Positions 23,718 through 31,197 of a DNA stretch of 64,000 nt are shown here, piece by piece. Below the pieces are notes generated by a model. The model searched no databases, was not told the DNA's origin, and worked only from the letters and a program-made list of their open reading frames with translations. The DNA is from Pseudomonas eucalypticola (lineage in GTDB: Bacteria; Pseudomonadota; Gammaproteobacteria; Pseudomonadales; Pseudomonadaceae): NCBI RefSeq assembly GCF_013374995.1, contig NZ_CP056030.1, positions 6,294,501 to 6,358,500 on the forward strand, in the 5' to 3' direction. Position 1 is the first letter of the stretch. Each line of letters opens with the position of its first letter. The position numbers and the translations under genes are program-made.

Positions 23718-24539
23718 GTGAAACTACGCGCACTGCTGGGCCTCGGCCTACTGGCTCTGGCCGCCTCCACTCAAGCCGTAGCGGGCGCCACGTTGCAGCG
23801 TGTGCAGGACCACAAGGAACTGGTCGGCGTATTGATGGAAAGCTACCCACCCTTTTCCTTCCTCAACGACCAGAACCAATTGGCCGGCTTCGACGTCGAC
23901 GTAGCCAAGGCCGTTGCCCAGAAGCTGGGCGTGACCTTGCGCCTGGAAACCCCATCATGGGACGTGATCGCCGCAGGGCACTGGAGCGGCCGTTACGATA
24001 TCTGCATCTGCTCGATGACACCGAGCAAGGCCAGGGCCGAGGTGTTCGACTTCCCGGTGGAGTACTACGCATCGCCGGCGGTGATCGTGGTCAACGCCAC
24101 TGATGACCGCATTCACTCGGCCAAGGACTTGTCGGGCATGACGGTCGGCCTTACCAGCGCTTCCAGCTACGAAAGCTACCTGAATAAGAACCTGGTGATC
24201 GAAGGTGCCGAGGACAAGCCCTTGGTCTATCCCTTCGAGAACGTTCAGATCGCGCCCTACGACACCGACAACGTGGCCTTCCAGGACCTGGCACTGGGCG
24301 CCGGCAAGCGCCTGGATGCCATCCTCACCAACCTGGTTACCGCCCAACCACGCCTGAACCAGGACAAACGTTTCAAGCTGGCCGGGGCGCCACTGTATGA
24401 AGAACCCAATTCGGTGGCCATCGAAAAAGGTGATCCGCAATGGGATGCCAAAGTGCGTCAGGTGTTCGCCGAACTCAAGCAGGACGGCACGTTGAGCAAA
24501 CTGTCGCAACAGTGGATTGGCGCCGATATCAGTAAATGA
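23718..24539 (+). CDS. Amino-acid ABC transporter substrate-binding protein (family 3)
   Basis: This 273-residue periplasmic binding protein is read from GTG 23718 with AGGGGA just upstream. The signal peptide is KLRALLGLGLLALAASTQAVAGA. Family 3 features are ESYPPFSFLNDQNQLAGFDVDVAKAVAQKLG (segments 35-70), YDICICSMTPSKARAEVFDF near 97, and a C-terminal LKQDGTLSKLSQQWIG. It probably binds a polar or sulfur-containing amino acid. It is followed by an overlapping permease gene, but no ATPase is encoded next to them, so the ATPase must be borrowed from elsewhere. Confidence 0.92.
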   Translation: MKLRALLGLGLLALAASTQAVAGATLQRVQDHKELVGVLMESYPPFSFLNDQNQLAGFDVDVAKAVAQKLGVTLRLETPSWDVIAAGHWSGRYDICICSMTPSKARAEVFDFPVEYYASPAVIVVNATDDRIHSAKDLSGMTVGLTSASSYESYLNKNLVIEGAEDKPLVYPFENVQIAPYDTDNVAFQDLALGAGKRLDAILTNLVTAQPRLNQDKRFKLAGAPLYEEPNSVAIEKGDPQWDAKVRQVFAELKQDGTLSKLSQQWIGADISK

Positions 24540-25369
24540 CTTCCTTCCAGCCCCCACGCCCACCGCAGCAGGTTCGCCCGAGCCTGTTGCAACGAGTTTT
24601 CGGTTTCCGCACCCGGCTGTACCTGACCTGGGCAGCGATGTTCTGCCTGTTCGCCGGGTTCTTCCTGAGCTTTGACCTGAAACTGTCGATCATCGCCGAC
24701 AAGTTGCCGAACCTGATCGGCCTGCACGTGGCACCCAATGGTTTCCTGCAGGGTGCAGCCCTGACACTATTCCTGTGCGTGTGCTCGATCGTGGTGTCCG
24801 TGCTGCTGGGGTTCGTCACTGCCTTGGCGCGCTTGTCCAGCAGCGCCGTGGCCTTCGGCGTAGCGAGCTTCTATGCGTCGTTTTTTCGCGGCACACCGCT
24901 GCTGATCCAGATTCTGCTGATTTACCTGGGCCTGCCGCAGCTGGGCATCGTGCCGGGCGCCATCAGCGCAGGCATCATCGCGCTGTCGCTGAACTACGGT
25001 GCCTACCTGAGTGAAATCTTCCGTGCGGGCATCATCGGCGTCGCCACTGGCCAGCGCGAGGCTGCCTTGGCGCTGGGCCTGCGTCCGGCGCAGATCTTCT
25101 GGCGCGTCACCCTGCCCCAGGCCATGCGCACCATCATCCCACCCACGGCCAACCAGTTCATCTCGATGCTGAAGGACTCGTCGCTGATCTCGGTGATGGG
25201 GGTATGGGAAGTGATGTTCCTGGCACAGTCCTACGGGCGGTCCAGCTATCGCTATATCGAAATGCTGACCACGGCGGCGGTCCTGTACTGGATCATGTCC
25301 ATTGGCATGGAGCTGCTGCAGGCGCGCCTGGAAGCGTATTACGGCAAGGCCTATCGCGAACGCCGCTGA
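24536..25369 (+). CDS. Amino-acid ABC transporter permease
   Basis: This 277-residue HisM/GlnP-type permease has a longer cytoplasmic N terminus than usual (about 40 residues: TSFQPPRPPQQVRPSLLQRV), then five or so membrane helices. The EAA coupling motif is REAALALGLRPAQIFWRVTL (about 175-195). It starts inside the stop of the binding-protein gene (ATGA). It is the only permease in the locus, so it would act as a homodimer. The T-run of the hairpin that follows belongs to the minus strand and terminates the convergent oadA gene. Confidence 0.92.
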   Translation: MTSFQPPRPPQQVRPSLLQRVFGFRTRLYLTWAAMFCLFAGFFLSFDLKLSIIADKLPNLIGLHVAPNGFLQGAALTLFLCVCSIVVSVLLGFVTALARLSSSAVAFGVASFYASFFRGTPLLIQILLIYLGLPQLGIVPGAISAGIIALSLNYGAYLSEIFRAGIIGVATGQREAALALGLRPAQIFWRVTLPQAMRTIIPPTANQFISMLKDSSLISVMGVWEVMFLAQSYGRSSYRYIEMLTTAAVLYWIMSIGMELLQARLEAYYGKAYRERR

Positions 25370-25371
25370 AC

Positions 25372-25395
25372 AAAAAAGGGAGGCCGAAGCCTCCC
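25372..25395 (-). terminator. Rho-independent terminator of the pyruvate carboxylase operon
   Basis: On the minus strand GGGAGGC-TTCG-GCCTCCC (25395-25378) is followed by six T (25377-25372). The stable UUCG tetraloop and T-run make this a strong terminator just after the oadA stop. Confidence 0.9.
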
Positions 25396-25423
25396 CGAGG
25401 TAAAGCAGGTAGCTGGCTGAAGA

Positions 25424-27232
25424 TCAGCCAACGATCTCGATCAGGATTTCGCCCGGGTTCACCCGGTCGCCCTTGGCAATGTGGATGGCCGTCACCTTGC
25501 CAGCCACCGGCGCCTGCACTTCGGTTTCCATCTTCATCGCCTCAGTGATCAACAGCGCCTGGCCTGCCTTGACCACATCGCCTTCCTTGACCAGCACATC
25601 GACGATGTTGCCCGGCATGGTGGTGCTGACATGGCCCGGCTCGCTGGCCTGCTTGCGCTTGCCGATGCCCCCGCCCACGAATTCGTTGAGCGGTTCGAAT
25701 ACCACTTCTTCCGGCATGCCATCGATGGACAGATAGAAGTGGCGCATGCCTTCGGCTTTCACACCCACGCCGGTGATATCCACACGGTAGGTTTCGCCGT
25801 GCACATCGATGACGAACTCGGTCGGTACACCCTCACCGCCCGCCGACGGCGCTTTACCTGGTTCGGGAATGGGCAGCAGTACTTCAGGGGTCAACTTGCC
25901 GGCGGCGCGCTCTTCGAGGAACTTGCGGCCAATGTCGGGGAACATGGCGTAGGTCAGTACATCTTCTTCCGACGTGGCCAGGGTGCCGATCTCACCGCGC
26001 AGGCGCACCATTTCCGGCTTCAGCAGGTCGGCAGGGCGCACGTCGATCACGTCTTCGCTACCGATGGCCTGGCGGCGCAGTTTCTCATTGACCTGGCCGG
26101 GGGCCTGGCCGTAACCGCCCTGCAGGTACAGCTTCACTTCATTGGTGATGGTTTTGTAGCGCTCGCCGGCCAACACGTTGAAGAACGCCTGGGTGCCGAC
26201 GATCTGCGAAGTCGGGGTCACCAACGGCGGGTAGCCCAGGTCTTCGCGTACCCGTGGGATCTCGGCCAGCACTTCGTTCATGCGGCTCAGGGCGCCCTGC
26301 TCCTTGAGCTGGTTGGCCAGGTTGGAAATCATCCCGCCGGGCACCTGGTTCACCTGAACGCGGGTGTCGACGGCGGTGAATTCGCTTTCGAACTGGTGGT
26401 ACTTCTTGCGCACTGCATAGAAGTACAGGCCGATCTCCTGCAGCAGCTCCAGGCTCAGGCCGGTGTCGAATTCGCTGCCCTTGAGCGCCGCGACCATGGA
26501 CTCGGTGCCCGGGTGGCTGGTGCCCCAGGCGAAGCTGGAAATAGCCGTGTCGATATGGTCGGCACCGTTTTCCACGGCCTTGAGCTGGCACATGGCGGCC
26601 AGGCCGGCGGTGTCGTGGGAGTGGATGAACACCGGCAGCGACTGCTCGGCTTTCAGCGCCTTGACCAACTCACCCGTGGCATAAGGAGTGAGCAGGCCGG
26701 CCATGTCCTTGATCGCGACAGAATCGCAGCCCATGGCTTCCATTGTCTTGGCCTGCTCCACGAACGCCTTGATGGTGTGCACCGGGCTGGTGGTGTAGGC
26801 GATGGTGCCCTGGGCATGCTTGCCGGCTGCTTTCACCGCTTCAATCGCCACGCGCAAGTTACGCACATCGTTCATGGCGTCGAAGATGCGGAAAACATCG
26901 ATGCCGTTGACCGCCGCCTTGGCGACAAAGGCGCGCACCACGTCATCGCTGTAGTGGCGGTAGCCCAGCAGGTTCTGGCCACGCAGCAACATCTGCAGGC
27001 GGGTATTGGGCAATGCGGCGCGCAATTTGCGCAGGCGCTCCCAAGGGTCCTCCTTGAGGAAACGCACACAAGCGTCGAACGTGGCGCCGCCCCACACCTC
27101 CAGCGACCAATAGCCAACCTTGTCGAGCTTGTCGCAGATAGGCAGCATGTCATCGGTGCGCATGCGGGTTGCCAGCAAGGACTGGTGGGCGTCGCGCAGG
27201 ATAGTGTCGGTAACGAAGATCTTCTTAGTCAT
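25424..27232 (-). CDS. oadA: Pyruvate carboxylase subunit B / oxaloacetate decarboxylase alpha
   Basis: This 602-residue protein has an N-terminal carboxyltransferase (HMGL-like) domain (DTILRDAHQSLLATRM at residues 8-24), a conserved carboxylase domain, and a C-terminal biotinyl domain with the biotin acceptor Lys567 in EAMKMETEV. ATG 27232 is preceded by GAGGAG at ideal distance; a longer frame to 27280 is rejected. With the biotin carboxylase encoded upstream it makes the two-subunit anaplerotic pyruvate carboxylase typical of Pseudomonas (PycB). No membrane beta or gamma decarboxylase genes are present, so a sodium-pumping decarboxylase is unlikely. Confidence 0.93.
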   Translation of the reverse strand: MTKKIFVTDTILRDAHQSLLATRMRTDDMLPICDKLDKVGYWSLEVWGGATFDACVRFLKEDPWERLRKLRAALPNTRLQMLLRGQNLLGYRHYSDDVVRAFVAKAAVNGIDVFRIFDAMNDVRNLRVAIEAVKAAGKHAQGTIAYTTSPVHTIKAFVEQAKTMEAMGCDSVAIKDMAGLLTPYATGELVKALKAEQSLPVFIHSHDTAGLAAMCQLKAVENGADHIDTAISSFAWGTSHPGTESMVAALKGSEFDTGLSLELLQEIGLYFYAVRKKYHQFESEFTAVDTRVQVNQVPGGMISNLANQLKEQGALSRMNEVLAEIPRVREDLGYPPLVTPTSQIVGTQAFFNVLAGERYKTITNEVKLYLQGGYGQAPGQVNEKLRRQAIGSEDVIDVRPADLLKPEMVRLRGEIGTLATSEEDVLTYAMFPDIGRKFLEERAAGKLTPEVLLPIPEPGKAPSAGGEGVPTEFVIDVHGETYRVDITGVGVKAEGMRHFYLSIDGMPEEVVFEPLNEFVGGGIGKRKQASEPGHVSTTMPGNIVDVLVKEGDVVKAGQALLITEAMKMETEVQAPVAGKVTAIHIAKGDRVNPGEILIEIVG

Positions 27233-27247
27233 TGGTATCTCCTCATG

Positions 27248-27331
27248 AGCCGCGAGCTTCAAGCTGCAAGCGGCAAGCAAAGGCGCCAGGGGCGCGCACT
27301 ACTTGCAGCGTTCAACGTGCAGCTCGCGGCT
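27248..27331. repeat. Inverted repeat (REP pair) between the carboxylase genes
   Basis: The left arm starts AGCCGCGAGCTTCAAGCTGC (27248) and runs to 27270. The right arm at 27302-27331 ends GCAGCTCGCGGCT, the reverse complement apart from a 7-base insertion near GTTCAACGTG. It lies in the 104-base gap inside the pycA-oadA operon, so it would form a long hairpin in the mRNA and may affect subunit ratio or decay. Confidence 0.65.
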
Positions 27332-27336
27332 GCTGT

Positions 27337-28752
27337 TCATAGCCCTGCGTGGGCGGCGATGGCGGCGGCGATGGCCAGGGCCAGCTCTTCGGGTTTGCGC
27401 TTGATCGAGTAGTTGGTCAGTCCAGGGTGGCTTTCCACGAAGCTGGTGTTGAACTGGCCGCTACGGAATTCCGGGTTGCGCAGGATTTCCTGGTAGTAGG
27501 CGGCGGTGGTCTTGACCCCCTGCACGCGCATGTCGTCCAGCGCCCGTAAGCCACGGTCCATGGCCTCTTCCCAGGTCAGCGCCCACACCACCAGTTTCAG
27601 GCACATGGAGTCATAGAACGGTGGAATGGTGTAGCCGGTATAGATCGCCGTATCCGTGCGCACACCAGGGCCGCCTGGGGCGTAGTAGCGGGTGATCTTG
27701 CCGAAGCTGGGCAGGAAGTTGTTCTTCGGGTCTTCGGCGTTGATACGGAACTGCAACGCGAAGCCACGGTGCTGGATGTCTTCCTGCTTCACCGACAGCG
27801 GCAGCCCCGAGGCAATGCGGATCTGCTCGCGAACAATGTCGATGCCGGTGATTTCCTCGGTGATGGTGTGTTCCACCTGCACCCGCGTGTTCATTTCCAT
27901 GAAGTACACCTCGCCCTCGGCGAGCAGGAACTCCACGGTACCGGCGTTCTCGTAGCCCACCGCCCTGGCGGCGCGCACGGCCAGGTCGCCGATATAGGCG
28001 CGCTGCTCGGGGGTAAGCTGCGGGCTGGGGGCGATTTCGATGAGCTTCTGGTTACGGCGCTGGATGGAACAGTCGCGCTCGAACAGGTGCACCACGTTGC
28101 CGAAACTGTCACCCAGGATCTGCGCCTCGATGTGCTTGGGGTTGACGATGCACTTTTCCAGGAACACTTCGGCGGAGCCAAAGGCCTTGGTCGCCTCGGA
28201 AATCACCCGGGGGAAGTTCTGCTCCAGTTCCTCACGGCTGTTACAGCGGCGGATGCCACGGCCACCGCCGCCAGAGGTGGCCTTGAGCATCACCGGGTAA
28301 CCAATGCGCTCGCCTTCGGCCAGGGCTTCCTCGATATCGGCCACGTTGCCTTCGGTGCCGGGGGTCACCGGCACACCGGCCTTGATCATGCTGCGGCGCG
28401 CTTCGGTCTTGTCACCCATGCGGCGGATGACTTCCGCCGAAGGGCCGATGAATTTGATACCACGCTCGGCACAGATATCAGCCAGCTCAGGGTTTTCCGA
28501 CAGAAAACCGTAACCGGGATGCAGCGCGTCACAGCCGGTCTCCACCGCCAGGTTCACCAGCTTGCGCGGGTTCAGGTAACCGGCCAGTGGCTCGGCACCA
28601 ATGCTGTAGGCCTCGTCAGCACGTTTGACGTGCAAGGCGTGGCGATCGGCGTCGGAGTAGATCGCGACGGAGCGAATGCCCATTTCGGCGCAGGCACGTA
28701 CGATGCGTACGGCGATTTCACCACGGTTGGCGATCAGGATCTTTTTTATCAC
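27337..28752 (-). CDS. pycA: Pyruvate carboxylase subunit A (biotin carboxylase)
   Basis: This 471-residue ATP-grasp biotin carboxylase has an N-terminal KILIANRGEIAVRIVRACAE, the glycine-rich ATP loop KATSGGGGRGIRRC near residue 158, and the catalytic region EMNTRVQVEHTITEEITGID near 285. It carboxylates biotin on the OadA/PycB subunit encoded next in the operon. It resembles AccC, but its pairing with a carboxyltransferase-biotinyl partner and a divergent LysR gene points to pyruvate carboxylase. Normal length, no lesions. Confidence 0.92.
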   Translation of the reverse strand: MIKKILIANRGEIAVRIVRACAEMGIRSVAIYSDADRHALHVKRADEAYSIGAEPLAGYLNPRKLVNLAVETGCDALHPGYGFLSENPELADICAERGIKFIGPSAEVIRRMGDKTEARRSMIKAGVPVTPGTEGNVADIEEALAEGERIGYPVMLKATSGGGGRGIRRCNSREELEQNFPRVISEATKAFGSAEVFLEKCIVNPKHIEAQILGDSFGNVVHLFERDCSIQRRNQKLIEIAPSPQLTPEQRAYIGDLAVRAARAVGYENAGTVEFLLAEGEVYFMEMNTRVQVEHTITEEITGIDIVREQIRIASGLPLSVKQEDIQHRGFALQFRINAEDPKNNFLPSFGKITRYYAPGGPGVRTDTAIYTGYTIPPFYDSMCLKLVVWALTWEEAMDRGLRALDDMRVQGVKTTAAYYQEILRNPEFRSGQFNTSFVESHPGLTNYSIKRKPEELALAIAAAIAAHAGL

Positions 28753-28855
28753 TTGGATTTCCTCGACCGTTGACTATCGGGCTGGGCTGACCCAGCCGGC
28801 GCATGACCCGGCCCGCTTGGCCAGTCGCCAATTAACAGTAGCGTCCTGCAACAAT

Positions 28856-28877
28856 TAACAAAAATCAATATTTGTTA
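28856..28877. promoter_or_regulatory. Dyad 1, candidate PycR operator
   Basis: Perfect 7-base arms TAACAAA / TTTGTTA flank an 8-base AT-rich spacer. It lies between the divergent pycA and lysR genes, as expected for a LysR-type site. Confidence 0.5.
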
Positions 28878-28891
28878 GGTCAGCCATAAAG

Positions 28892-28913
28892 GAAACCTTA
28901 TAGTTATGGTTTC
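28892..28913. promoter_or_regulatory. Dyad 2, candidate PycR operator
   Basis: GAAACC (28892-28897) and GGTTTC (28908-28913) form a 6-base-arm dyad with a 10-base AT-rich spacer, 27 bases before the LysR start and suited to autorepression. Confidence 0.45.
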
Positions 28914-28939
28914 AGACCACCTGCAGCGAGGCGTGATAC

Positions 28940-29902
28940 ATGCGTAAGTCATTGATGCGTATGACATTACGGCAACTTCAGATTTTCAATGAGGTGTGTG
29001 ACCTGCGCTCTTACAGCCGCGCTGCGGAGGAAATGTCACTGACACAACCGGCCGTCAGCCTGCAAATTCGCCAGCTTGAAGAGCTAGTGGGCCAGCCATT
29101 GTTCGAATACGTGGGTAAAAAGCTCTACCTCACCGAGGCCGCCGAAGCACTGCAACGGGCCAGCCGCGACATCTTCGGACGCCTGGAAAACTTCGACATG
29201 CAGCTCTCCGACATGCAGGGGTCGCTGCAGGGCCAATTGAAACTGGCAGTGGAGTCCAGCGCCAAATACTTCGTCCCCCACCTGTTCGCGGCCTTCAAGC
29301 GCCAGCACCCAGAGGTAAACCTTAGCCTGACGGTATGCAACCGTGCACAGGCCATCCGTCGCCTGTCGGATAACCGCGACGACCTGATCATCATGTCGAT
29401 GGTGCCCCAGGACATGGGGCTGGAGTTCATGCCGTTCCTGAACAACCCGATCGTCGCCGTGGCGCCGCCGGACCACCCCCTGTGCAAGCTGGACCGCCTG
29501 CGCCTGCAAGACCTGGAGCCACACACGCTGCTGATGCGCGAACAGGGCTCAGGCACCCGCATGGCTTGCGAAGAGTATTTCAAGGAGAAACGCGTGCACT
29601 TCACGCAGACGCTGGAGGTGGCCAATGCCGACGCCCAGCGCGAAAGCGTCATCGCCGGTCTTGGCCTGGCCCTGTTGACCCGCCATGCGCTGAACATGGA
29701 GTTGGCCACAGGGGTGCTCAAAGAATTACCGGTCGAAGAACTGCCGCTTTATCGCAGTTGGTGCATCGTGCAAGCCAAGACCAAGCGCCTTTCACCCGTG
29801 GCCCTGGCATTCCAGGCATTCATTCGCACGGAACGCGTGCAGATCACTGCCCTGGCTGAGCGTTTTTCAGGCCGGTTGCCGACGCTGCCTGCCAGTAGTT
29901 GA
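28940..29902 (+). CDS. pycR: LysR-family regulator of pyruvate carboxylase
   Basis: This 320-residue LysR regulator has an N-terminal HTH (MTLRQLQIFNEVCDLRSYSRAAEEMSLTQPAVSLQIRQLE in segments, residues 8-50) and a C-terminal effector domain of the CysB/CbbR type. ATG 28940 has GAGG eight bases upstream; ATG codons at 28955 and 28961 are alternatives. It is divergent from pycA. The equivalent P. aeruginosa gene next to pycA is known as pycR (from memory). Two dyads in the shared region are likely targets. The last 59 bases overlap a convergent small gene. Confidence 0.88.
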   Translation: MRKSLMRMTLRQLQIFNEVCDLRSYSRAAEEMSLTQPAVSLQIRQLEELVGQPLFEYVGKKLYLTEAAEALQRASRDIFGRLENFDMQLSDMQGSLQGQLKLAVESSAKYFVPHLFAAFKRQHPEVNLSLTVCNRAQAIRRLSDNRDDLIIMSMVPQDMGLEFMPFLNNPIVAVAPPDHPLCKLDRLRLQDLEPHTLLMREQGSGTRMACEEYFKEKRVHFTQTLEVANADAQRESVIAGLGLALLTRHALNMELATGVLKELPVEELPLYRSWCIVQAKTKRLSPVALAFQAFIRTERVQITALAERFSGRLPTLPASS

Positions 29903-30062
29903 AGGTATCGGAGTCGGGATAGTCGGAGATTTCCTGCAGCAGACGGCGCTGCTCGGAATAGCTTTCGATCGCGCGGCGAAATTCCATGCGGCGCTGGTCT
30001 TCCTGCTGACGCTTGGTCTGCTTGCTGCCTTGCTCCTGCAAGCCATCGAAGTAACGAGCCAT
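29844..30062 (-). CDS. Small conserved hypothetical protein
   Basis: This is a 72-residue hydrophilic protein, MARYFDGLQEQGSKQTKRQQ at the start and rich in Arg, Gln and Glu. Its middle (about 18-45, RRMEFRRAIESYSEQRRLLQ) is probably one long charged helix. It has a good ribosome site (GGGAGA about 7 bases before the start), so it is probably real although its 3' end overlaps the pycR gene tail-to-tail. No function is recognised. It lies between pycR and an RpiR regulator. Confidence 0.65.
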   Translation of the reverse strand: MARYFDGLQEQGSKQTKRQQEDQRRMEFRRAIESYSEQRRLLQEISDYPDSDTFNYWQAASATGLKNAQPGQ

Positions 30063-30159
30063 TGCGTGTCTCCCAGTTCGAGTGCGGGGAGTTCAGACTG
30101 GGCTCGGGCGGTTACGATTGTGGGGCACAGGTGTGACTGTTCGGTTAAATCTGTGCTGC

Positions 30160-30230
30160 CGGCTTTCCGAGCTTCGCGCGGCCCCATAGGGATCGCGCGC
30201 GTCGTGTCGGACCGGGGAAGCCTGGTGAGC
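30160..30230. repeat. Degenerate REP-like element
   Basis: The stretch containing CTTTCCGAGCTTCGCGCGGC and CCCATAGGGATCGCGCG resembles the core of the 18.8-19.3 kb repeat unit (CTTCCCGAGCTTCGCCCGGT, CCCACAGGGGTTGCCGCG). It lies between gene ends and codes for nothing convincing. Confidence 0.45.
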
Positions 30231-30242
30231 GGTCAGCGCTAA

Positions 30243-31109
30243 TCAGTCGTCGAGGGCTTTGATCGACTTGGGCGACAGCCGCAGGCTGCGCAAGCTGCGC
30301 TTGACGCTCTTGAGGTGGTTGACCAGGCTCGGGCCACGCGCCATGGCCACGCCCATGGCCAGCACGTCGATCACCACCAGGTGGGCAATGCGCGAGGTCA
30401 ACGGGGTGTAGATTTCGGTGTCTTCGTGCACGTCGATGGCCAGGTTCACCGTGGACAGTTCGGCGAGCGGCGTCTGGCTCGGGCACAGCGTGATCAAGGT
30501 GGCGCCGCTTTCGCGCACCAGGTTGGCGGTGATCAGCAGGTCCTTGGAGCGGCCGGACTGCGAGATACAGATGGCCACATCGCCCGGCTTCAAGGTCACG
30601 GCCGACATGGCCTGCATGTGCGGGTCGGAATAGGCGGCGGCGGTCAGCAACAGCCGGAAGAACTTGTGCTGGGCGTCCGCGGCCACGGCGCCTGAGGCAC
30701 CAAATCCATAGAACTCTACCCGCTGGGCCTGGGCCATGGCGGTGACGGCGCGCTGCAACGCCTGGGCGTCGAGGTGTTCGCGCACCTCCATGAGGGTGTG
30801 CAACGTGGTATCGAAGATTTTCAGGCTGTAGTCAGCCACCGAATCATCTTCATGAATGGCGAACTGGCCGAAGCTGGCGCCCGCGGCCAGGCTCTGGGCC
30901 AGCTTGAGCTTGAGGTCCTGAAACCCCGAACAGCCAATGGCCCGGCAGAAACGGACGATGGTCGGCTCACTGATGCCTACGTTGTGGGCCAGGTCTGCCA
31001 TGGAGCTATGCATCACGGCCGCAGGGTCAAGCAGCACGTGGTCGGCGACCTTGAGCTCCGACTTGCGTAACAGGTGGCGAGACTGGGCGATGTGTTGCAA
31101 CAGGTTCAA
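30243..31109 (-). CDS. RpiR/MurR-family regulator, HexR-like
   Basis: This 288-residue regulator has an N-terminal RpiR HTH (about 30-65: SMADLAHNVGISEPTIVRFCRAIG) and a C-terminal SIS sugar-phosphate-binding domain (FYGFGASGAVAADAQHKF near 130; ISQSGRSKDLLITANL near 180). HexR-type proteins control central carbon genes in response to KDPG. This is probably a HexR paralogue, since it sits next to pyruvate carboxylase and not in a zwf-edd-glk locus; an equivalent occurs beside pycR in P. aeruginosa (from memory). A HexR-like palindrome lies 44 bases upstream, suggesting autoregulation. Confidence 0.87.
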   Translation of the reverse strand: MNLLQHIAQSRHLLRKSELKVADHVLLDPAAVMHSSMADLAHNVGISEPTIVRFCRAIGCSGFQDLKLKLAQSLAAGASFGQFAIHEDDSVADYSLKIFDTTLHTLMEVREHLDAQALQRAVTAMAQAQRVEFYGFGASGAVAADAQHKFFRLLLTAAAYSDPHMQAMSAVTLKPGDVAICISQSGRSKDLLITANLVRESGATLITLCPSQTPLAELSTVNLAIDVHEDTEIYTPLTSRIAHLVVIDVLAMGVAMARGPSLVNHLKSVKRSLRSLRLSPKSIKALDD

Positions 31110-31152
31110 TGGACAGGACTCATTCAGGACCGAAAGACCGATGTAGCTTTCT

Positions 31153-31167
31153 TGTAGTTATACTACA
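31153..31167. promoter_or_regulatory. HexR-like operator
   Basis: TGTAGT-TAT-ACTACA is a perfect 6-base-arm palindrome. It is close to the HexR pattern of TGTA(A/G)T and A(T/C)TACA arms, and is placed just upstream of the RpiR-family gene on the minus strand. Confidence 0.6.
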
Positions 31168-31197
31168 TGACCCGCGACACGCCCAGCTAAACCATAT

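Noticed and set aside
25481..27412. 643-residue plus-strand open frame
   Set aside because: It is the antisense shadow of oadA, His/Gly/Val-rich as expected for reversed high-GC codons, with no recognisable motif.
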